Shown here piece after piece: positions 18,004-28,232 of a stretch of DNA of 64,000 nt. The stretch covers positions 558,001 to 622,000 of the forward strand of contig CAVWUM010000006.1 in assembly GCA_963758205.1 (NCBI GenBank), read 5' to 3'. Source of the DNA: Owenweeksia sp963758205. Its GTDB lineage: Bacteria > Bacteroidota > Bacteroidia > Flavobacteriales > Schleiferiaceae. The translations under genes were made by a program, and so were the position numbers. Under the pieces are notes generated by a model, which was given only the letters and a program-made list of their open reading frames with translations, made no database searches and was not told where the DNA came from. Positions within the stretch are counted from its first letter, which is position 1, and each line of letters opens with the position of its first letter.

Positions 18004-20421
18004 ATGAAACTCATCCGCAAACTGAGCCGCAACTGGCAATGGGTATTGATCAACATTTTGGGACTGGCCCTTGCCTACACCTGCGTCACGCTGGTTTTTT
18101 CATTCACCGCCAGGGAGCTGAGCTACGACAGCTTTCACTCCAAGGCCCACCGGATTTACAGGGTTACTGCCAGCGGGCAAGGCACCAGCTTTATGCACCC
18201 GGCAAGGGTATGGGGCGAGTGGGTACCCCAGTTGCCGGAGGAGTACGCTGCCATTGAAGATTTTGTGCGGATGGTACCTTTTAAGAAAGGCGTGGTGGAA
18301 ATCGGGGAACACCGTTTTTATTCGGATAACCTCTTCAGGGTGGATAGCTCCTTTTTCCGGATTTATGACTTTCCGCTGCTTAGTGGAGACCGGGCTGAAG
18401 TGCTGAAGAAGCCAAACGAAGCAGTTATTGCCAGGAGCCTCGCTCAAAAGTATTTCGGTAGTACTGATGTGCTGGGCAAACAAATGGAGATTACCCACCA
18501 ACAGCAGGATTCTGCCGTTCCCTACACCGTTGTTGGTGTGATGGAGGATTTTCCCGAAAACTCGCATTTTCATGCCGAGGTGGTGACCACCATCCCCAAT
18601 ATGCAGTTCAACAATTCGTGGGGCTACACTTACTACCTGATGAAGCCGGATGCGAATGTGGAAGCGCTTCGCAGCGATATTCAGCAAAAATGGAATGAGG
18701 AGCTTAAACCGGGAGAAATGCAGAAGACCATCCATTTTCAAAAGCTGACCGACATCCACCTGCACAGCCACAAAACCCGTGAAATAGAACCCAATGGCGA
18801 TGTACGCTCCCTGATCCTGCTGATCACCGGTGCAGTGATGATCCTTTTTATAGCCTTGATCAACTTTCTCAACCTAAGCCGGGTGCAGTTCATCGCTGGC
18901 ATCAAAGCCATTAAAATCAAGATGATCAATGGTGCCAATAAGGCGGACATCGCTCAGGAGATTGTTTTGGAATCACTGGTGATTTCCCTGGCTGCAATTA
19001 GTTTGGGATTACTGGGATCAGTTAAATTGGGAACTTATCTTGGGGTTAATGTTTTCGCTTCTCCCCTCATGGTTCTTATCATCACATTAATCTTTATCAT
19101 CGGAATAGCTGCCCTGTCCGTTTATCCCCTCTTTACTTCCAAAATAGCTTCGGACACTAAGGTTTCGCGCTCCAAAGCGGGACTTTACACCTTCCCGCTG
19201 GTGGTGCAGTTTACCCTTGCGGTGATTGCCATTACGGCTACTATCGTTCTGCAAAAGCAAATCAATTTTCTGAACGATCAGCACCCGCAGGCTGAAAATG
19301 AAAACATTGTGGTGATAGAACGTAATCCATGGACGGTGGTGCAGCGCTACGAACGTTTCCGAAATGAGCTGCTGAATGATCCTTCCATTCAAAATGTGAC
19401 TGGAGCCATGGAAGAACCGGGTGGCGACATCCTGGATAATTTTGCCTTCGAAATGGAAGGCATAGAGCCTGATGAGAATCGCACTATTTATATCATGACC
19501 GCTGATTCCAATTTCTTTTCGGCTATGGATATAGAACCGATAGCGGGCACGGTGAACCTCGGCTACACGCCTACACGCAAGTGGGAAGATAAAGCCACCG
19601 AGCTCAGCGTTTTGGCCCAGGATGAAAGCTCAAGCCAGGAGCGAATGGATGAGTTGTACGAGGAGGTGAAAGACTACCGGGAGAAATATATCCTCAACGA
19701 AAGTGCACTGAAAATGCTCGGTATTGAAAACCCCCAGGATGCCATTGGGCGCAGCTTTAAGCTTTTGTTCCAGCTCCCCTATCTTTTCCCGGAAGGGACC
19801 GTAGTAGGCGTGGTTCCGGATTTTCATTACACCAACCTGCATAGCCCCGAACGGCCATTGGTGATTGTTACCCGACAAATGTTCGTTCATAATTTCCTTA
19901 TAGAGATTGACTCCAACCGTAGAAAGGAAGCCCTGGCGGCCATCGCCAGTATCTGGGAGAAAATCAACCCTGAATTTCCGCTGGAGTACAGCTACATAGG
20001 TGACAGTTACCAAAAGGTGTACGCTACGGAATATACCCAGAGCAAGGTACTCTCGCTTTTTGCGCTGATCTCGGTTTTGCTTTCGGCACTCGGCATTTAC
20101 GCTATAGCCGCATTTAGTATGCAAAGGCGGGTGAAAGAAATCGGTATCCGAAAAGTGAATGGAGCCACCATTTCTGAAATTATGCTGATGCTGAACCGCC
20201 AATTTGTGGTGTGGGTGCTTATCGCTTTGGCCATTGCCACGCCCATTGCCTGGTATGCCATGCACCGCTGGCTCGAAAACTTTGCCTACCAAACCGAGCT
20301 GAGTTGGTGGATCTTTGCCCTGGCGGGATTGATTGCTTTAACCATCGCCTTGGTTACTGTTTCAGTGCAGTCGTATCGTGCGGCAACGCGAAATCCAGTA
20401 GAGAGTTTGAGGTATGAGTAG
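18004..20421 (+). CDS. FtsX/MacB-type ABC transporter permease
   Basis: The 805-residue membrane protein has the double-module layout of Bacteroidota MacB-like permeases. An N-terminal helix (about 12-35) precedes a large periplasmic domain (MacB-PCD-like, about 40-260), then three helices near 265-400, a second periplasmic domain and three C-terminal helices from about 680 to 800. The FtsX signature is visible in IALINFLNLSRVQF and near the end in RVKEIGIRKVNGATISEIM. It works with the ATPase upstream. The operon probably answers to the divergent two-component system, for instance during envelope stress or exposure to a toxic compound; that is inference. Confidence 0.93.
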   Translation: MKLIRKLSRNWQWVLINILGLALAYTCVTLVFSFTARELSYDSFHSKAHRIYRVTASGQGTSFMHPARVWGEWVPQLPEEYAAIEDFVRMVPFKKGVVEIGEHRFYSDNLFRVDSSFFRIYDFPLLSGDRAEVLKKPNEAVIARSLAQKYFGSTDVLGKQMEITHQQQDSAVPYTVVGVMEDFPENSHFHAEVVTTIPNMQFNNSWGYTYYLMKPDANVEALRSDIQQKWNEELKPGEMQKTIHFQKLTDIHLHSHKTREIEPNGDVRSLILLITGAVMILFIALINFLNLSRVQFIAGIKAIKIKMINGANKADIAQEIVLESLVISLAAISLGLLGSVKLGTYLGVNVFASPLMVLIITLIFIIGIAALSVYPLFTSKIASDTKVSRSKAGLYTFPLVVQFTLAVIAITATIVLQKQINFLNDQHPQAENENIVVIERNPWTVVQRYERFRNELLNDPSIQNVTGAMEEPGGDILDNFAFEMEGIEPDENRTIYIMTADSNFFSAMDIEPIAGTVNLGYTPTRKWEDKATELSVLAQDESSSQERMDELYEEVKDYREKYILNESALKMLGIENPQDAIGRSFKLLFQLPYLFPEGTVVGVVPDFHYTNLHSPERPLVIVTRQMFVHNFLIEIDSNRRKEALAAIASIWEKINPEFPLEYSYIGDSYQKVYATEYTQSKVLSLFALISVLLSALGIYAIAAFSMQRRVKEIGIRKVNGATISEIMLMLNRQFVVWVLIALAIATPIAWYAMHRWLENFAYQTELSWWIFALAGLIALTIALVTVSVQSYRAATRNPVESLRYE

Positions 20422-20487
20422 GCTGGTTTAGTAATCAGTTGTAGGAACCCCCTGATGAAACGGTTTAAAATAGGCTCATAATCGTTA

Positions 20488-20553
20488 AAGCTGGTTGTAA
20501 ACACCAATATTTCAACTACTTTAGGTGAAATAAATTCAACCTTCAACCAGCTT
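20488..20553. repeat. Nested inverted repeat between exporter and carotenoid oxygenase
   Basis: AAGCTGGTTG (20488-20497) and CAACCAGCTT (20544-20553) are a perfect 10-bp inverted pair. Nested inside, TATTTCA (20508-20514) pairs perfectly with TGAAATA (20526-20532). There is no T-run, so it does not look like a simple terminator. It ends 40 nt before the carotenoid oxygenase start and could be an operator or an RNA leader structure. Confidence 0.6.
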
Positions 20554-20593
20554 CATAGCCACTATTTGGTGATGATTGCGCAACAACTTACCA

Positions 20594-22789
20594 ATGAAAT
20601 TCCTAAAAAAAATCTGGAAATTTATTTCCGGAATATTCAGTGGAAACAATAAATATAAAGGCATAAATCCGGACCATCCACCAGCCAAACCCACCAACCT
20701 GCTTTACACCACCCGAAATGATGTTGATGGACCATTAACTATCCTGACGGGCACTTTTCCAAAAGATATTTATGGTGAATTTTATGTGATTTACCCCGTG
20801 GGCTCTGTAAACTCCGGTGGGCTACCTTTCCCAAAAACATTGCCGGACGGTACCCGAAATCCCGAATATGGAACACCTATAATGAATGGCGATGGCTATG
20901 CGGTACGTATAAGTATGAATGGCGAAAAACCGATGCTGAAGGCGCGGCTTTTAAAAACCCCTAGCTATTATGCCGATTATACCTCAAGATATGGCACCCC
21001 TTATCATGATTTATTCGGATTTTCCAATATGGGTATTTCGCGGATGTCCGCACTATTAGGCTCAAAAAATCCTTTGAATACCGCCCTTACGCCCTTCAAT
21101 ACCGCTAGTAGCGATACCACACTGATTGCCGGATATGACGTAGGCCGGCCCTATATTATTGATCCGGTCAGTCTTGATGTTATTTCGCCAGTAGGCCGAA
21201 GTGAGGAGTGGATATTGGCCTCGCCCGATTTTTTACCGTGGCCTTTTCCATTTATACAAACCACGGCCCACCCCAGTTTTGATGCCAATACCAAAGAGTT
21301 GTTTATTGTAAACTATAGTTCACATACCTATTCTCTGATGAACACCCTTAAACGGGGACAGGTACCTCCTGAAAAACACCATCATTATAAAAACAAGTTT
21401 TTGGAACTGCTCGATGAAATAAAGGATGAGGAAATCCACAAGATAAGAGGTAAGGTGCTCCACTTCTTTCATACCCATTTTGGCAATAAGGATGCTAAGC
21501 TGGATGACCTGATGGATCCTGAAAAAGGCCATGTACTGCAACTGATGCGCTTTACCGGTGCAAAAAATGAAACCATGGAAAAGTGGCTGCTTCACGATCA
21601 GTACGGTAATCCCATCGTAATAAAGGAGTGCATGCACCAAACAGCCCTTACCAAAGATTACATTTTGCTAAGTGATACCTCCTTTAAGTTTTCAATTGAC
21701 CTGCTGATTCAAAACTTCTTTCCGAATAGTCCGGAGGTGGAAAGAGCTATACGCAAAGTACTCTCTAAACCAATGTTGCCTTACACCGAGTGCTATATTG
21801 TAAAGCGTAGAGAACTTGCAGATGGCGCGGGAAAGGCTGTGGCTTATAAACTCACTTCGCCCATTCCGGTGGAAACCATCCACTACTCGTGCGATTATCA
21901 AAATCCTGATGGAAAAATAACTATGTATGGCATGCAGAATGCCGCCATGTGTATCGCGGAATGGATTCGCGATTATGATATTTCTAAAATTACCGGTGCC
22001 CCGGTAGATGAAAACTACATCAGCCTTTTCGCCCTTGGTAATATGGATATTTCGAGGGTTGGCAAATGGGTTATTGATGCCGAAACGGCCACCATAGTTG
22101 AGGATGAATCAAAGGAGTTTATAGAAACGGGGAGCATACACGAAGATAACAAAGGCCCCAACAGCTGGAGTATTGGCCTCTACGCCTTTCCACATATGCT
22201 TTCCGCAGATGTGGCTCTCGATAAAATTGAAAAGCTCTGGTTTGTTTCAAACGGGCTGAGCAACAAAACACTTACGGAGTTTATCTATGATATGTATAAG
22301 GACTACCCTAACCGTCAAATTTCAGTTAAAGAAATTCTAAAAGTTACGGAGCAGGAAATGCCCTCGTGTATGTCCAGACTGGATACCGCTACCATGACGG
22401 CTGAAGACTATTACCAGTGTGACCCGTATGTATATTTCAGGAGCATACAGTACCTGCCTGGTAAGCCGGGTGTGCCCAATGACAGGGAGTTTTTATTCAC
22501 CACGGTACAAAACGGAAGAATTCAGCCCGATGGAAGTGTTGATTACCGCGGGGAATATTGGATATTTGACGCTAATAATTTGGCGGCCGGGCCGGTGTGT
22601 ACTATGCATAATCCCGATGTGGCCTTTTGCTTTACACTGCACTCGTGCTGGTTGCCGGTGGCCAAATCAAACAGCATTGATTACAAGGTTGATATAGATA
22701 AGGATTTTGCCACTTTAATAAATGATTTGCCCGAGCGCGATCAGATTGAAGGCTTTTTTAGAGAAAATATTTACCCCCATTTTACTTAG
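20594..22789 (+). CDS. Carotenoid oxygenase (RPE65/CCD) family protein
   Basis: I take the ATG at 20594 (731 residues); an in-frame TTG six codons earlier is less likely. The family beta-propeller pattern is present: GTFPKDIYGEFYVIYPVGSV, then IMNGDGYAVRISM. Four well-spaced histidines fit the iron site: H226 (TTAHPSFDA), H348 (HQTALTKDYILLSD), H430 (IHYSCDYQ) and H683 (LHSCWLPV). Such enzymes cleave carotenoids or other conjugated alkenes with O2. At 731 residues it is longer than most bacterial members, about 450-500. No signal peptide is clear. The multidomain cyclase gene follows after 9 nt, so the two are almost certainly co-transcribed. Confidence 0.82.
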   Translation: MKFLKKIWKFISGIFSGNNKYKGINPDHPPAKPTNLLYTTRNDVDGPLTILTGTFPKDIYGEFYVIYPVGSVNSGGLPFPKTLPDGTRNPEYGTPIMNGDGYAVRISMNGEKPMLKARLLKTPSYYADYTSRYGTPYHDLFGFSNMGISRMSALLGSKNPLNTALTPFNTASSDTTLIAGYDVGRPYIIDPVSLDVISPVGRSEEWILASPDFLPWPFPFIQTTAHPSFDANTKELFIVNYSSHTYSLMNTLKRGQVPPEKHHHYKNKFLELLDEIKDEEIHKIRGKVLHFFHTHFGNKDAKLDDLMDPEKGHVLQLMRFTGAKNETMEKWLLHDQYGNPIVIKECMHQTALTKDYILLSDTSFKFSIDLLIQNFFPNSPEVERAIRKVLSKPMLPYTECYIVKRRELADGAGKAVAYKLTSPIPVETIHYSCDYQNPDGKITMYGMQNAAMCIAEWIRDYDISKITGAPVDENYISLFALGNMDISRVGKWVIDAETATIVEDESKEFIETGSIHEDNKGPNSWSIGLYAFPHMLSADVALDKIEKLWFVSNGLSNKTLTEFIYDMYKDYPNRQISVKEILKVTEQEMPSCMSRLDTATMTAEDYYQCDPYVYFRSIQYLPGKPGVPNDREFLFTTVQNGRIQPDGSVDYRGEYWIFDANNLAAGPVCTMHNPDVAFCFTLHSCWLPVAKSNSIDYKVDIDKDFATLINDLPERDQIEGFFRENIYPHFT

Positions 22790-22798
22790 AAGCGATAT

Positions 22799-25700
22799 AT
22801 GCCAGGTGAGTTTTCCATAGACGAAACACTTTACAAAAGCCCAAAATCCACCATTTACAAGGCCAAGCGGGGTAATGACCCCACACCTGTGGTACTCAAA
22901 GTTGCCGAGTCTATACCCGATCATGCCGGGCTTCAAAATGAGCATAAAATCCTTAACTGGTATTATCCCGATAAGCCCGGAATGGACTTTATCACCTACA
23001 GTAATAAACCTGCGCTGGTGCGCGAATACATCCCCGGAAGGTCGCTACTGGAAATACTTGACAGTGGCGAATTTGGTGAGGCCCTTTTCCGAAAAATAGC
23101 TATGCCGGTTGTAACCTCACTACAGGCCCTTCACACCAAAGATGTAATCCATAAGGATATTTCACCGGGAAACATAATTGTTGATCTTGATAAAGGCACA
23201 GCCGAAATTATTGATTTTGAAGCCGGCTCATTAACAAGGCAGGTGTATAACAATCAATACTTTAATGCCGGCCTGGCCGGAAATCTGTACTATATATCTC
23301 CGGAGCAAACCGGGCGCATGAACCGGGTGGTTGATTACCGCTCTGACTATTACAGCCTGGGTATGGTATTTTACCAGGTATTAACCGGGCAGCGCGCCTT
23401 TACTATGGCCGATCCGCTGGAACTTATTCATTGTCACATCGCCCATATTCCGGAAACAGTAACCGCTATAAATACTGAGGTACCCCAAATACTGGCCGAT
23501 ATTGTGGCCAAACTTACCGCCAAGCAGGCGGAAGATCGCTACCAGTCACTTGCCGGTTTACTGGCTGATCTTGAGCTTTACTTTACGGGACAGCTCGAAA
23601 GGCTGGATGACGCCTTTATTCCCGGTAGTTATGACCTACCCTTCCGCCTAAAGGTTTCGCAACAAACTGTAGGCAGGGATGAAGAAGTTGAGGTGCTCTA
23701 CCATCAGTTGGAAAATGCCGTAAACGGAAGTTTTTCATTTTTGGAGGTAGCCGGTTACAGCGGTGTGGGCAAAACCACGCTGGTAAAAGAAAGTTTGAAA
23801 AAAATCTCGGGATACAAGGGCATTTACATTTCCGGCAAATTTGAGAAGGTGAAAGGCTCGACCCCTTACTATGGCTGGATTGCAGCCTTTAATGAACTAG
23901 CTGCTGTATTGCTGGCCGAAGATGCTGACAGGCAGGCCAAACTACGCAGCAGTTTTACTAAATACGTTGGTGAACTTGGCGGGGTTATAACCTCTTTTTG
24001 TCCACGGCTTGAGCTGTTTTATGGCGTACAGCCCGAACTGCCCAACCTCAGTGCTAAGGAAATGCAGAACCGTTTCTTCATTGCCCTTAACCGCTTATTT
24101 AAATCGCTTACTGCAGAAGGGTTTCCGCTGGTGGTTTTTATTGATGACTGGCAATGGGCAGATGATGATTCCATCTACCTGCTTGAAAACCTTTTATCAG
24201 ACAAAACCCTGGAGCGCCTGCTTATAATTACCGCCTTACGGGATAATGAGGTGAGTGCCGTGCATCCCTACAGGATGACCATTGAAGCTATACAGGAGCA
24301 GGACAGAAGCAATCTTTCCTTTCTTACCCTCTCCCCGCTTACGCAGGATGATTGCGGTGAGGTAATAAGTGCCACATTGAAGAAAACAGTGAAGCCTATT
24401 GATAAACTGGTAGAGGTGGCTTTTGAAAAAACGCAGGGTAACCCGTTTTTTCTTAATTCATTTTTTGAAAATATTTATGCCAGAAAGCTACTGTTTATTG
24501 ATGCCAAACACCAACTATGGGACTGGCATTTGGAGGAGATCAGTCAGCTGCATGTATCAGATGACCTGGCCGGGATGATAGTGGACAAGCTGAAATTGCT
24601 TGATGATAACTGCTACCGCATGTTGCAACTGGCCTCATTTTTCGGCAACAGGTTTAACCTTAAATCACTGGCTAAACTTGAGGGTACAGGCATGAGCAAT
24701 GTGCACAACCTACTGTGGCCTGCCATACAAAACTGCCTGGTACTACCCACCTCTGATAACTATAAGTTTATACCCGAGTATTACGAAAATGAGGATATAG
24801 ACCTTGAATTTTATTTTGTGCATGATAAAGTACAGCAAGCCTGCTATACCTCTTATGAGGCAGAGCAAAAAGGCGAGTTACACTACCGCATTGCAGAAAT
24901 ACTGTACGCGCAGGGCTTCACCTCTGATTTTGATACGGCTATACATTATCTCAACGGGCTGGACCTTGCCATCGAAAAAACAGATACTGAAAAACTGGCC
25001 GGTCTTTTTCTTGATGTTGGCCATAAAGCTTTTATGCAATCGGCCATGGAGCGCGGTTATGAGTACCACAGTGTGGCAAACTCCATCATCCCCATAAAGA
25101 GCTTAGAGCACTTTAACAGCTGGATGGAGTGTGCATTTTTAGGAGCTGGTAAGGGCCCGGCCATGCTGGTTGCCGACATGGCACTAAAAGCATTTGAAGG
25201 TAAGCCCGAAAAGTTTGTGGTTTATGAAACCTTAATACGTGGGCTTGAATCCATCAGTGAAAACAAAACTGCGGTAGAGGTTTCAAAAAAGGCGCTGGCC
25301 GAATTAGGATTTAAACTGCCTAAAAAGGCCGGCAAGCTTACCATAATTTACAGGGCGCTGCAGGCAAAAATCACCCTGAATGACAAAAAGATAAAACAGC
25401 TTACCGAGTTTCCGGAAATAACTGATCCTGTGCAGTTGGCTCTTATCCGAATATTAAATGTTTCATTGGGGCCCTTTTTCCTTTCGGAAGAAGAACTGTA
25501 CCCGCTCATCATCACCAAAATGGTAATGATTGGCAGTAAGTACGGCAACTGCCCCGAAATCACAGCTGGTTACTCCTCATTTGCCCTTACCCTTGCCGGG
25601 ATAATGGGAGCCTGGGAAAGTGGATACCTGCTTGGTGTTGAATCGCTGAAGCTTGTAGAAAAGTACGGCACCAATAAAAATATAGCCGTTTGCGGTTTTG

Positions 25701-27835
25701 CCTTTACGGGATTTGTGGAGCATCATAAGGAGCCGGTAAAAAATCTGCCCGAAAAATTTGAAAACTATTACAAGAAGGGCATCCGCTATGGTGAAATTAT
25801 TTACGGTAACTGGAATATAAATTTCGCCACCTTAACCAGGGTTATGCTTGGCGAGCCTATGAACGACCTGAGGGATACGTTTAAGGACATCGTAATTTTT
25901 AATCGCCAGTATAAAAACTCATTTGATGACCGCGACCTTACCTGGCTTGAGTTTTTAAAGTCTATTACCGATGATGGCGCCAATAACCTGGATGCCTTTG
26001 AAAAGCGACTACCGGAATGGGAAGCCAATAATAACCCCACCGGCATATTTGTATGGCGTATGTTAATGGGCCTGAGGCACTGGCTGTATGGCAATTTTGA
26101 TGATGCATTTACGCATTTTGAAAAATGCATCCCACTGGAAGATAAAATGGTGGGATCATTCTTTGCGCAGTACTACCTCCCCTTCGTGTCGGTGTTAGCC
26201 CTTTACCAGGGAGAAAAACACAGTAAAAAGAAGAGCTACTATCAAAAGATATTTAAGCAGAGTAAAAAGAAACTCCTGAAGCAGCAAGCCTACTACGATT
26301 ATAATGTAAACTGGATGCTGGCCTGGATGAATGCAGAAGAAAAAAGAGCATCTACCGGCCAACCTTACCCCCTATTATTTGAGCAAGCCGAAAAGTCGGC
26401 CAGAAATGCCGGGTTTATATTTCCGGCTGTATTAATACGCATACACAGGCTAAGCAGGCTTTCGCCAGATGACAAAACATTTAACAGCGTTGTAGCGGGT
26501 CTCATTAATAGCTTACGCCAGTTGGATATGACTCCTATCCTAAAGCTATATGAGGATAAATATGGCGACTATAAATCATCTGCTGAAAAGGCTATTGCAG
26601 GCAGCGGCATTGCCAACCGCACCTATAGTGCAGAGAGTATGCCTGATATTGACCTTATGACCTTAATTAAGGCAACGGAAACTATTAGTGGTGAACTAAA
26701 CCTTGATAAGCTTCTGCATACGCTGCTATCGTACATCATGCAAAACACCGGGGCGCAGTTTGGCTGCTTTTTGCTTAAAAAGAATGATACGTTTGAGCCT
26801 AGCCTGGCCTTGCGCGGTACTTCTGAAAATAATTTGGGAGATACACGTGCCGAAGGTGAGGTTTCAGAAACGGTGATAAAGCATGTGGTACACACCAAAG
26901 AGGCCATAATACTGGATGATGCCACCCAGGAACTGCCTTACAGCATGGATGGTGCAATTAAGAATCATAATGTAAAATCGCTGTTTTGCCTTCCCTTTTT
27001 GCACCAGGGTAAAATTACCGGCATCGTATATCTTACTAACAGCCTAATGGATTCGGTTTTTAATGAAAAGCGTATTGCGCTTACCAAGATGTTTGCCGGC
27101 CAAATTGCGGTAAGTGTGGAAAATGCGTTGCTGTATGAAACCATGGAAAATCTTGTAGAGAAACGCACGGAGCAACTGGAAAAAGAAAAGCAGAAGTCAG
27201 ATGAGCTGCTATTGAATATTTTACCTGAAGAGGTGGCCACTGAACTAAAGGAAAAAGGCCGCGCCACAGCCAGGCGCTTTGAAGAAGTATCTGTACTGTT
27301 TACCGATTTTGTAGATTTTACGGTACACAGCGAAATGATGAGTCCGGAGCAGTTGGTAAGCGAAATTGATAAGTGCTACCGGGCTTTTGATGACATAGTT
27401 TCCAAATACAATATTGAAAAGGTAAAAACCATTGGAGACTCATACATGGCTGTAAGTGGCCTGCCGGAGGTTGATCCTGACCATGCCTATAAAATTGTGC
27501 AGGTGGCTCTTGAGATCAGGGATTACATTAGAGATTACAACAAACGCGGAGGCCTGTTTAAAATCAGACTGGGTATACACTCCGGCAGTGTAATTGCCGG
27601 TATTGTGGGCTCTAAAAAGTTCGCCTATGATATTTGGGGAGACACCGTAAACACGGCAGCCCGGATGGAACAAAACAGCGAAACGGACAAGGTAAACATC
27701 TCGCAAACCACCTATGCTTTAATTGAAGGTAAGTTTAAATGTACTTACCGTGGTGAGGTGGAAGCTAAGAACAAAGGCCTAATGCGCATGTATTATGCCG
27801 AGCCTTTGGATGATGGCTCTGAACCTCAGCAATAA
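22799..27835 (+). CDS. Multidomain kinase / AAA-ATPase / GAF / adenylate cyclase
   Basis: This 1678-residue protein starts with a Ser/Thr kinase-like domain (about 8-265) with catalytic-loop HKDISPGN (D120) and DFE instead of DFG at D139. A large AAA/STAND-type ATPase follows, with Walker A GYSGVGKTT near 319-327 and FIDDWQWAD as Walker B. A long helical region leads to a GAF domain (about 1300-1445), a short coiled coil and a class III nucleotide cyclase (about 1490-1670). Metal ligands D1503 and D1547 are present. K1543 and D1611 at the purine-selecting positions point to ATP, hence cAMP, rather than GTP. No transmembrane helix is seen. Similar kinase/AAA/GAF architectures usually end in a histidine kinase; a cyclase end is less common. 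Confidence 0.9.
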   Translation: MPGEFSIDETLYKSPKSTIYKAKRGNDPTPVVLKVAESIPDHAGLQNEHKILNWYYPDKPGMDFITYSNKPALVREYIPGRSLLEILDSGEFGEALFRKIAMPVVTSLQALHTKDVIHKDISPGNIIVDLDKGTAEIIDFEAGSLTRQVYNNQYFNAGLAGNLYYISPEQTGRMNRVVDYRSDYYSLGMVFYQVLTGQRAFTMADPLELIHCHIAHIPETVTAINTEVPQILADIVAKLTAKQAEDRYQSLAGLLADLELYFTGQLERLDDAFIPGSYDLPFRLKVSQQTVGRDEEVEVLYHQLENAVNGSFSFLEVAGYSGVGKTTLVKESLKKISGYKGIYISGKFEKVKGSTPYYGWIAAFNELAAVLLAEDADRQAKLRSSFTKYVGELGGVITSFCPRLELFYGVQPELPNLSAKEMQNRFFIALNRLFKSLTAEGFPLVVFIDDWQWADDDSIYLLENLLSDKTLERLLIITALRDNEVSAVHPYRMTIEAIQEQDRSNLSFLTLSPLTQDDCGEVISATLKKTVKPIDKLVEVAFEKTQGNPFFLNSFFENIYARKLLFIDAKHQLWDWHLEEISQLHVSDDLAGMIVDKLKLLDDNCYRMLQLASFFGNRFNLKSLAKLEGTGMSNVHNLLWPAIQNCLVLPTSDNYKFIPEYYENEDIDLEFYFVHDKVQQACYTSYEAEQKGELHYRIAEILYAQGFTSDFDTAIHYLNGLDLAIEKTDTEKLAGLFLDVGHKAFMQSAMERGYEYHSVANSIIPIKSLEHFNSWMECAFLGAGKGPAMLVADMALKAFEGKPEKFVVYETLIRGLESISENKTAVEVSKKALAELGFKLPKKAGKLTIIYRALQAKITLNDKKIKQLTEFPEITDPVQLALIRILNVSLGPFFLSEEELYPLIITKMVMIGSKYGNCPEITAGYSSFALTLAGIMGAWESGYLLGVESLKLVEKYGTNKNIAVCGFAFTGFVEHHKEPVKNLPEKFENYYKKGIRYGEIIYGNWNINFATLTRVMLGEPMNDLRDTFKDIVIFNRQYKNSFDDRDLTWLEFLKSITDDGANNLDAFEKRLPEWEANNNPTGIFVWRMLMGLRHWLYGNFDDAFTHFEKCIPLEDKMVGSFFAQYYLPFVSVLALYQGEKHSKKKSYYQKIFKQSKKKLLKQQAYYDYNVNWMLAWMNAEEKRASTGQPYPLLFEQAEKSARNAGFIFPAVLIRIHRLSRLSPDDKTFNSVVAGLINSLRQLDMTPILKLYEDKYGDYKSSAEKAIAGSGIANRTYSAESMPDIDLMTLIKATETISGELNLDKLLHTLLSYIMQNTGAQFGCFLLKKNDTFEPSLALRGTSENNLGDTRAEGEVSETVIKHVVHTKEAIILDDATQELPYSMDGAIKNHNVKSLFCLPFLHQGKITGIVYLTNSLMDSVFNEKRIALTKMFAGQIAVSVENALLYETMENLVEKRTEQLEKEKQKSDELLLNILPEEVATELKEKGRATARRFEEVSVLFTDFVDFTVHSEMMSPEQLVSEIDKCYRAFDDIVSKYNIEKVKTIGDSYMAVSGLPEVDPDHAYKIVQVALEIRDYIRDYNKRGGLFKIRLGIHSGSVIAGIVGSKKFAYDIWGDTVNTAARMEQNSETDKVNISQTTYALIEGKFKCTYRGEVEAKNKGLMRMYYAEPLDDGSEPQQ

Positions 27836-27837
27836 TT

Positions 27838-28074
27838 TTACTTAGCAGAAACCTTGTAGCCGTGCTTTTTTAAAAATTCTATCTCATCCTTAATGATGTT
27901 CTTGGCACGCTGCTTCTGAATTTTATCAATACTTTTTTGCAAACCGGTAAGTTCATCATAACTGAGTTTTGGAAAAAACTGGTTTGAGAACTGCGCCTTA
28001 AGTGTTTTGTTGGTATTCTGATTTTCGCGTAAAACGTTTACCAATACTCCTGGGGTAATTTTATTGTCAGCCAT
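27838..28074 (-). CDS. Hypothetical protein (78 aa)
   Basis: I choose the internal ATG at 28074 (MADNKITPGVLVNVLREN), because the 53 residues in front look like translated intergenic DNA. The protein is charged and helical, with KLSYDELTGLQKSIDKIQKQRAKNIIKDEIEFLKKHGYKV as its core, and resembles small DNA- or ribosome-associated helical proteins only in general character. It converges on the cyclase gene, with 2 nt between the two stop codons. No family is recognised. Confidence 0.5.
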   Translation of the reverse strand: MADNKITPGVLVNVLRENQNTNKTLKAQFSNQFFPKLSYDELTGLQKSIDKIQKQRAKNIIKDEIEFLKKHGYKVSAK

Positions 28075-28232
28075 ACTAAAGTGTTTACTTGATAAAGTAG
28101 TGCAGCCTAAATTGTTCACACCTGAGCATATCAGTTGGGTTGAGTGTTGGAGGTTGGTATTCCAAAAGTTGTTGATGAATTGCTTCGGGTAATCCCAAAA
28201 GCCATATAGCTGTTTGCTAACTTGCACCTGCA

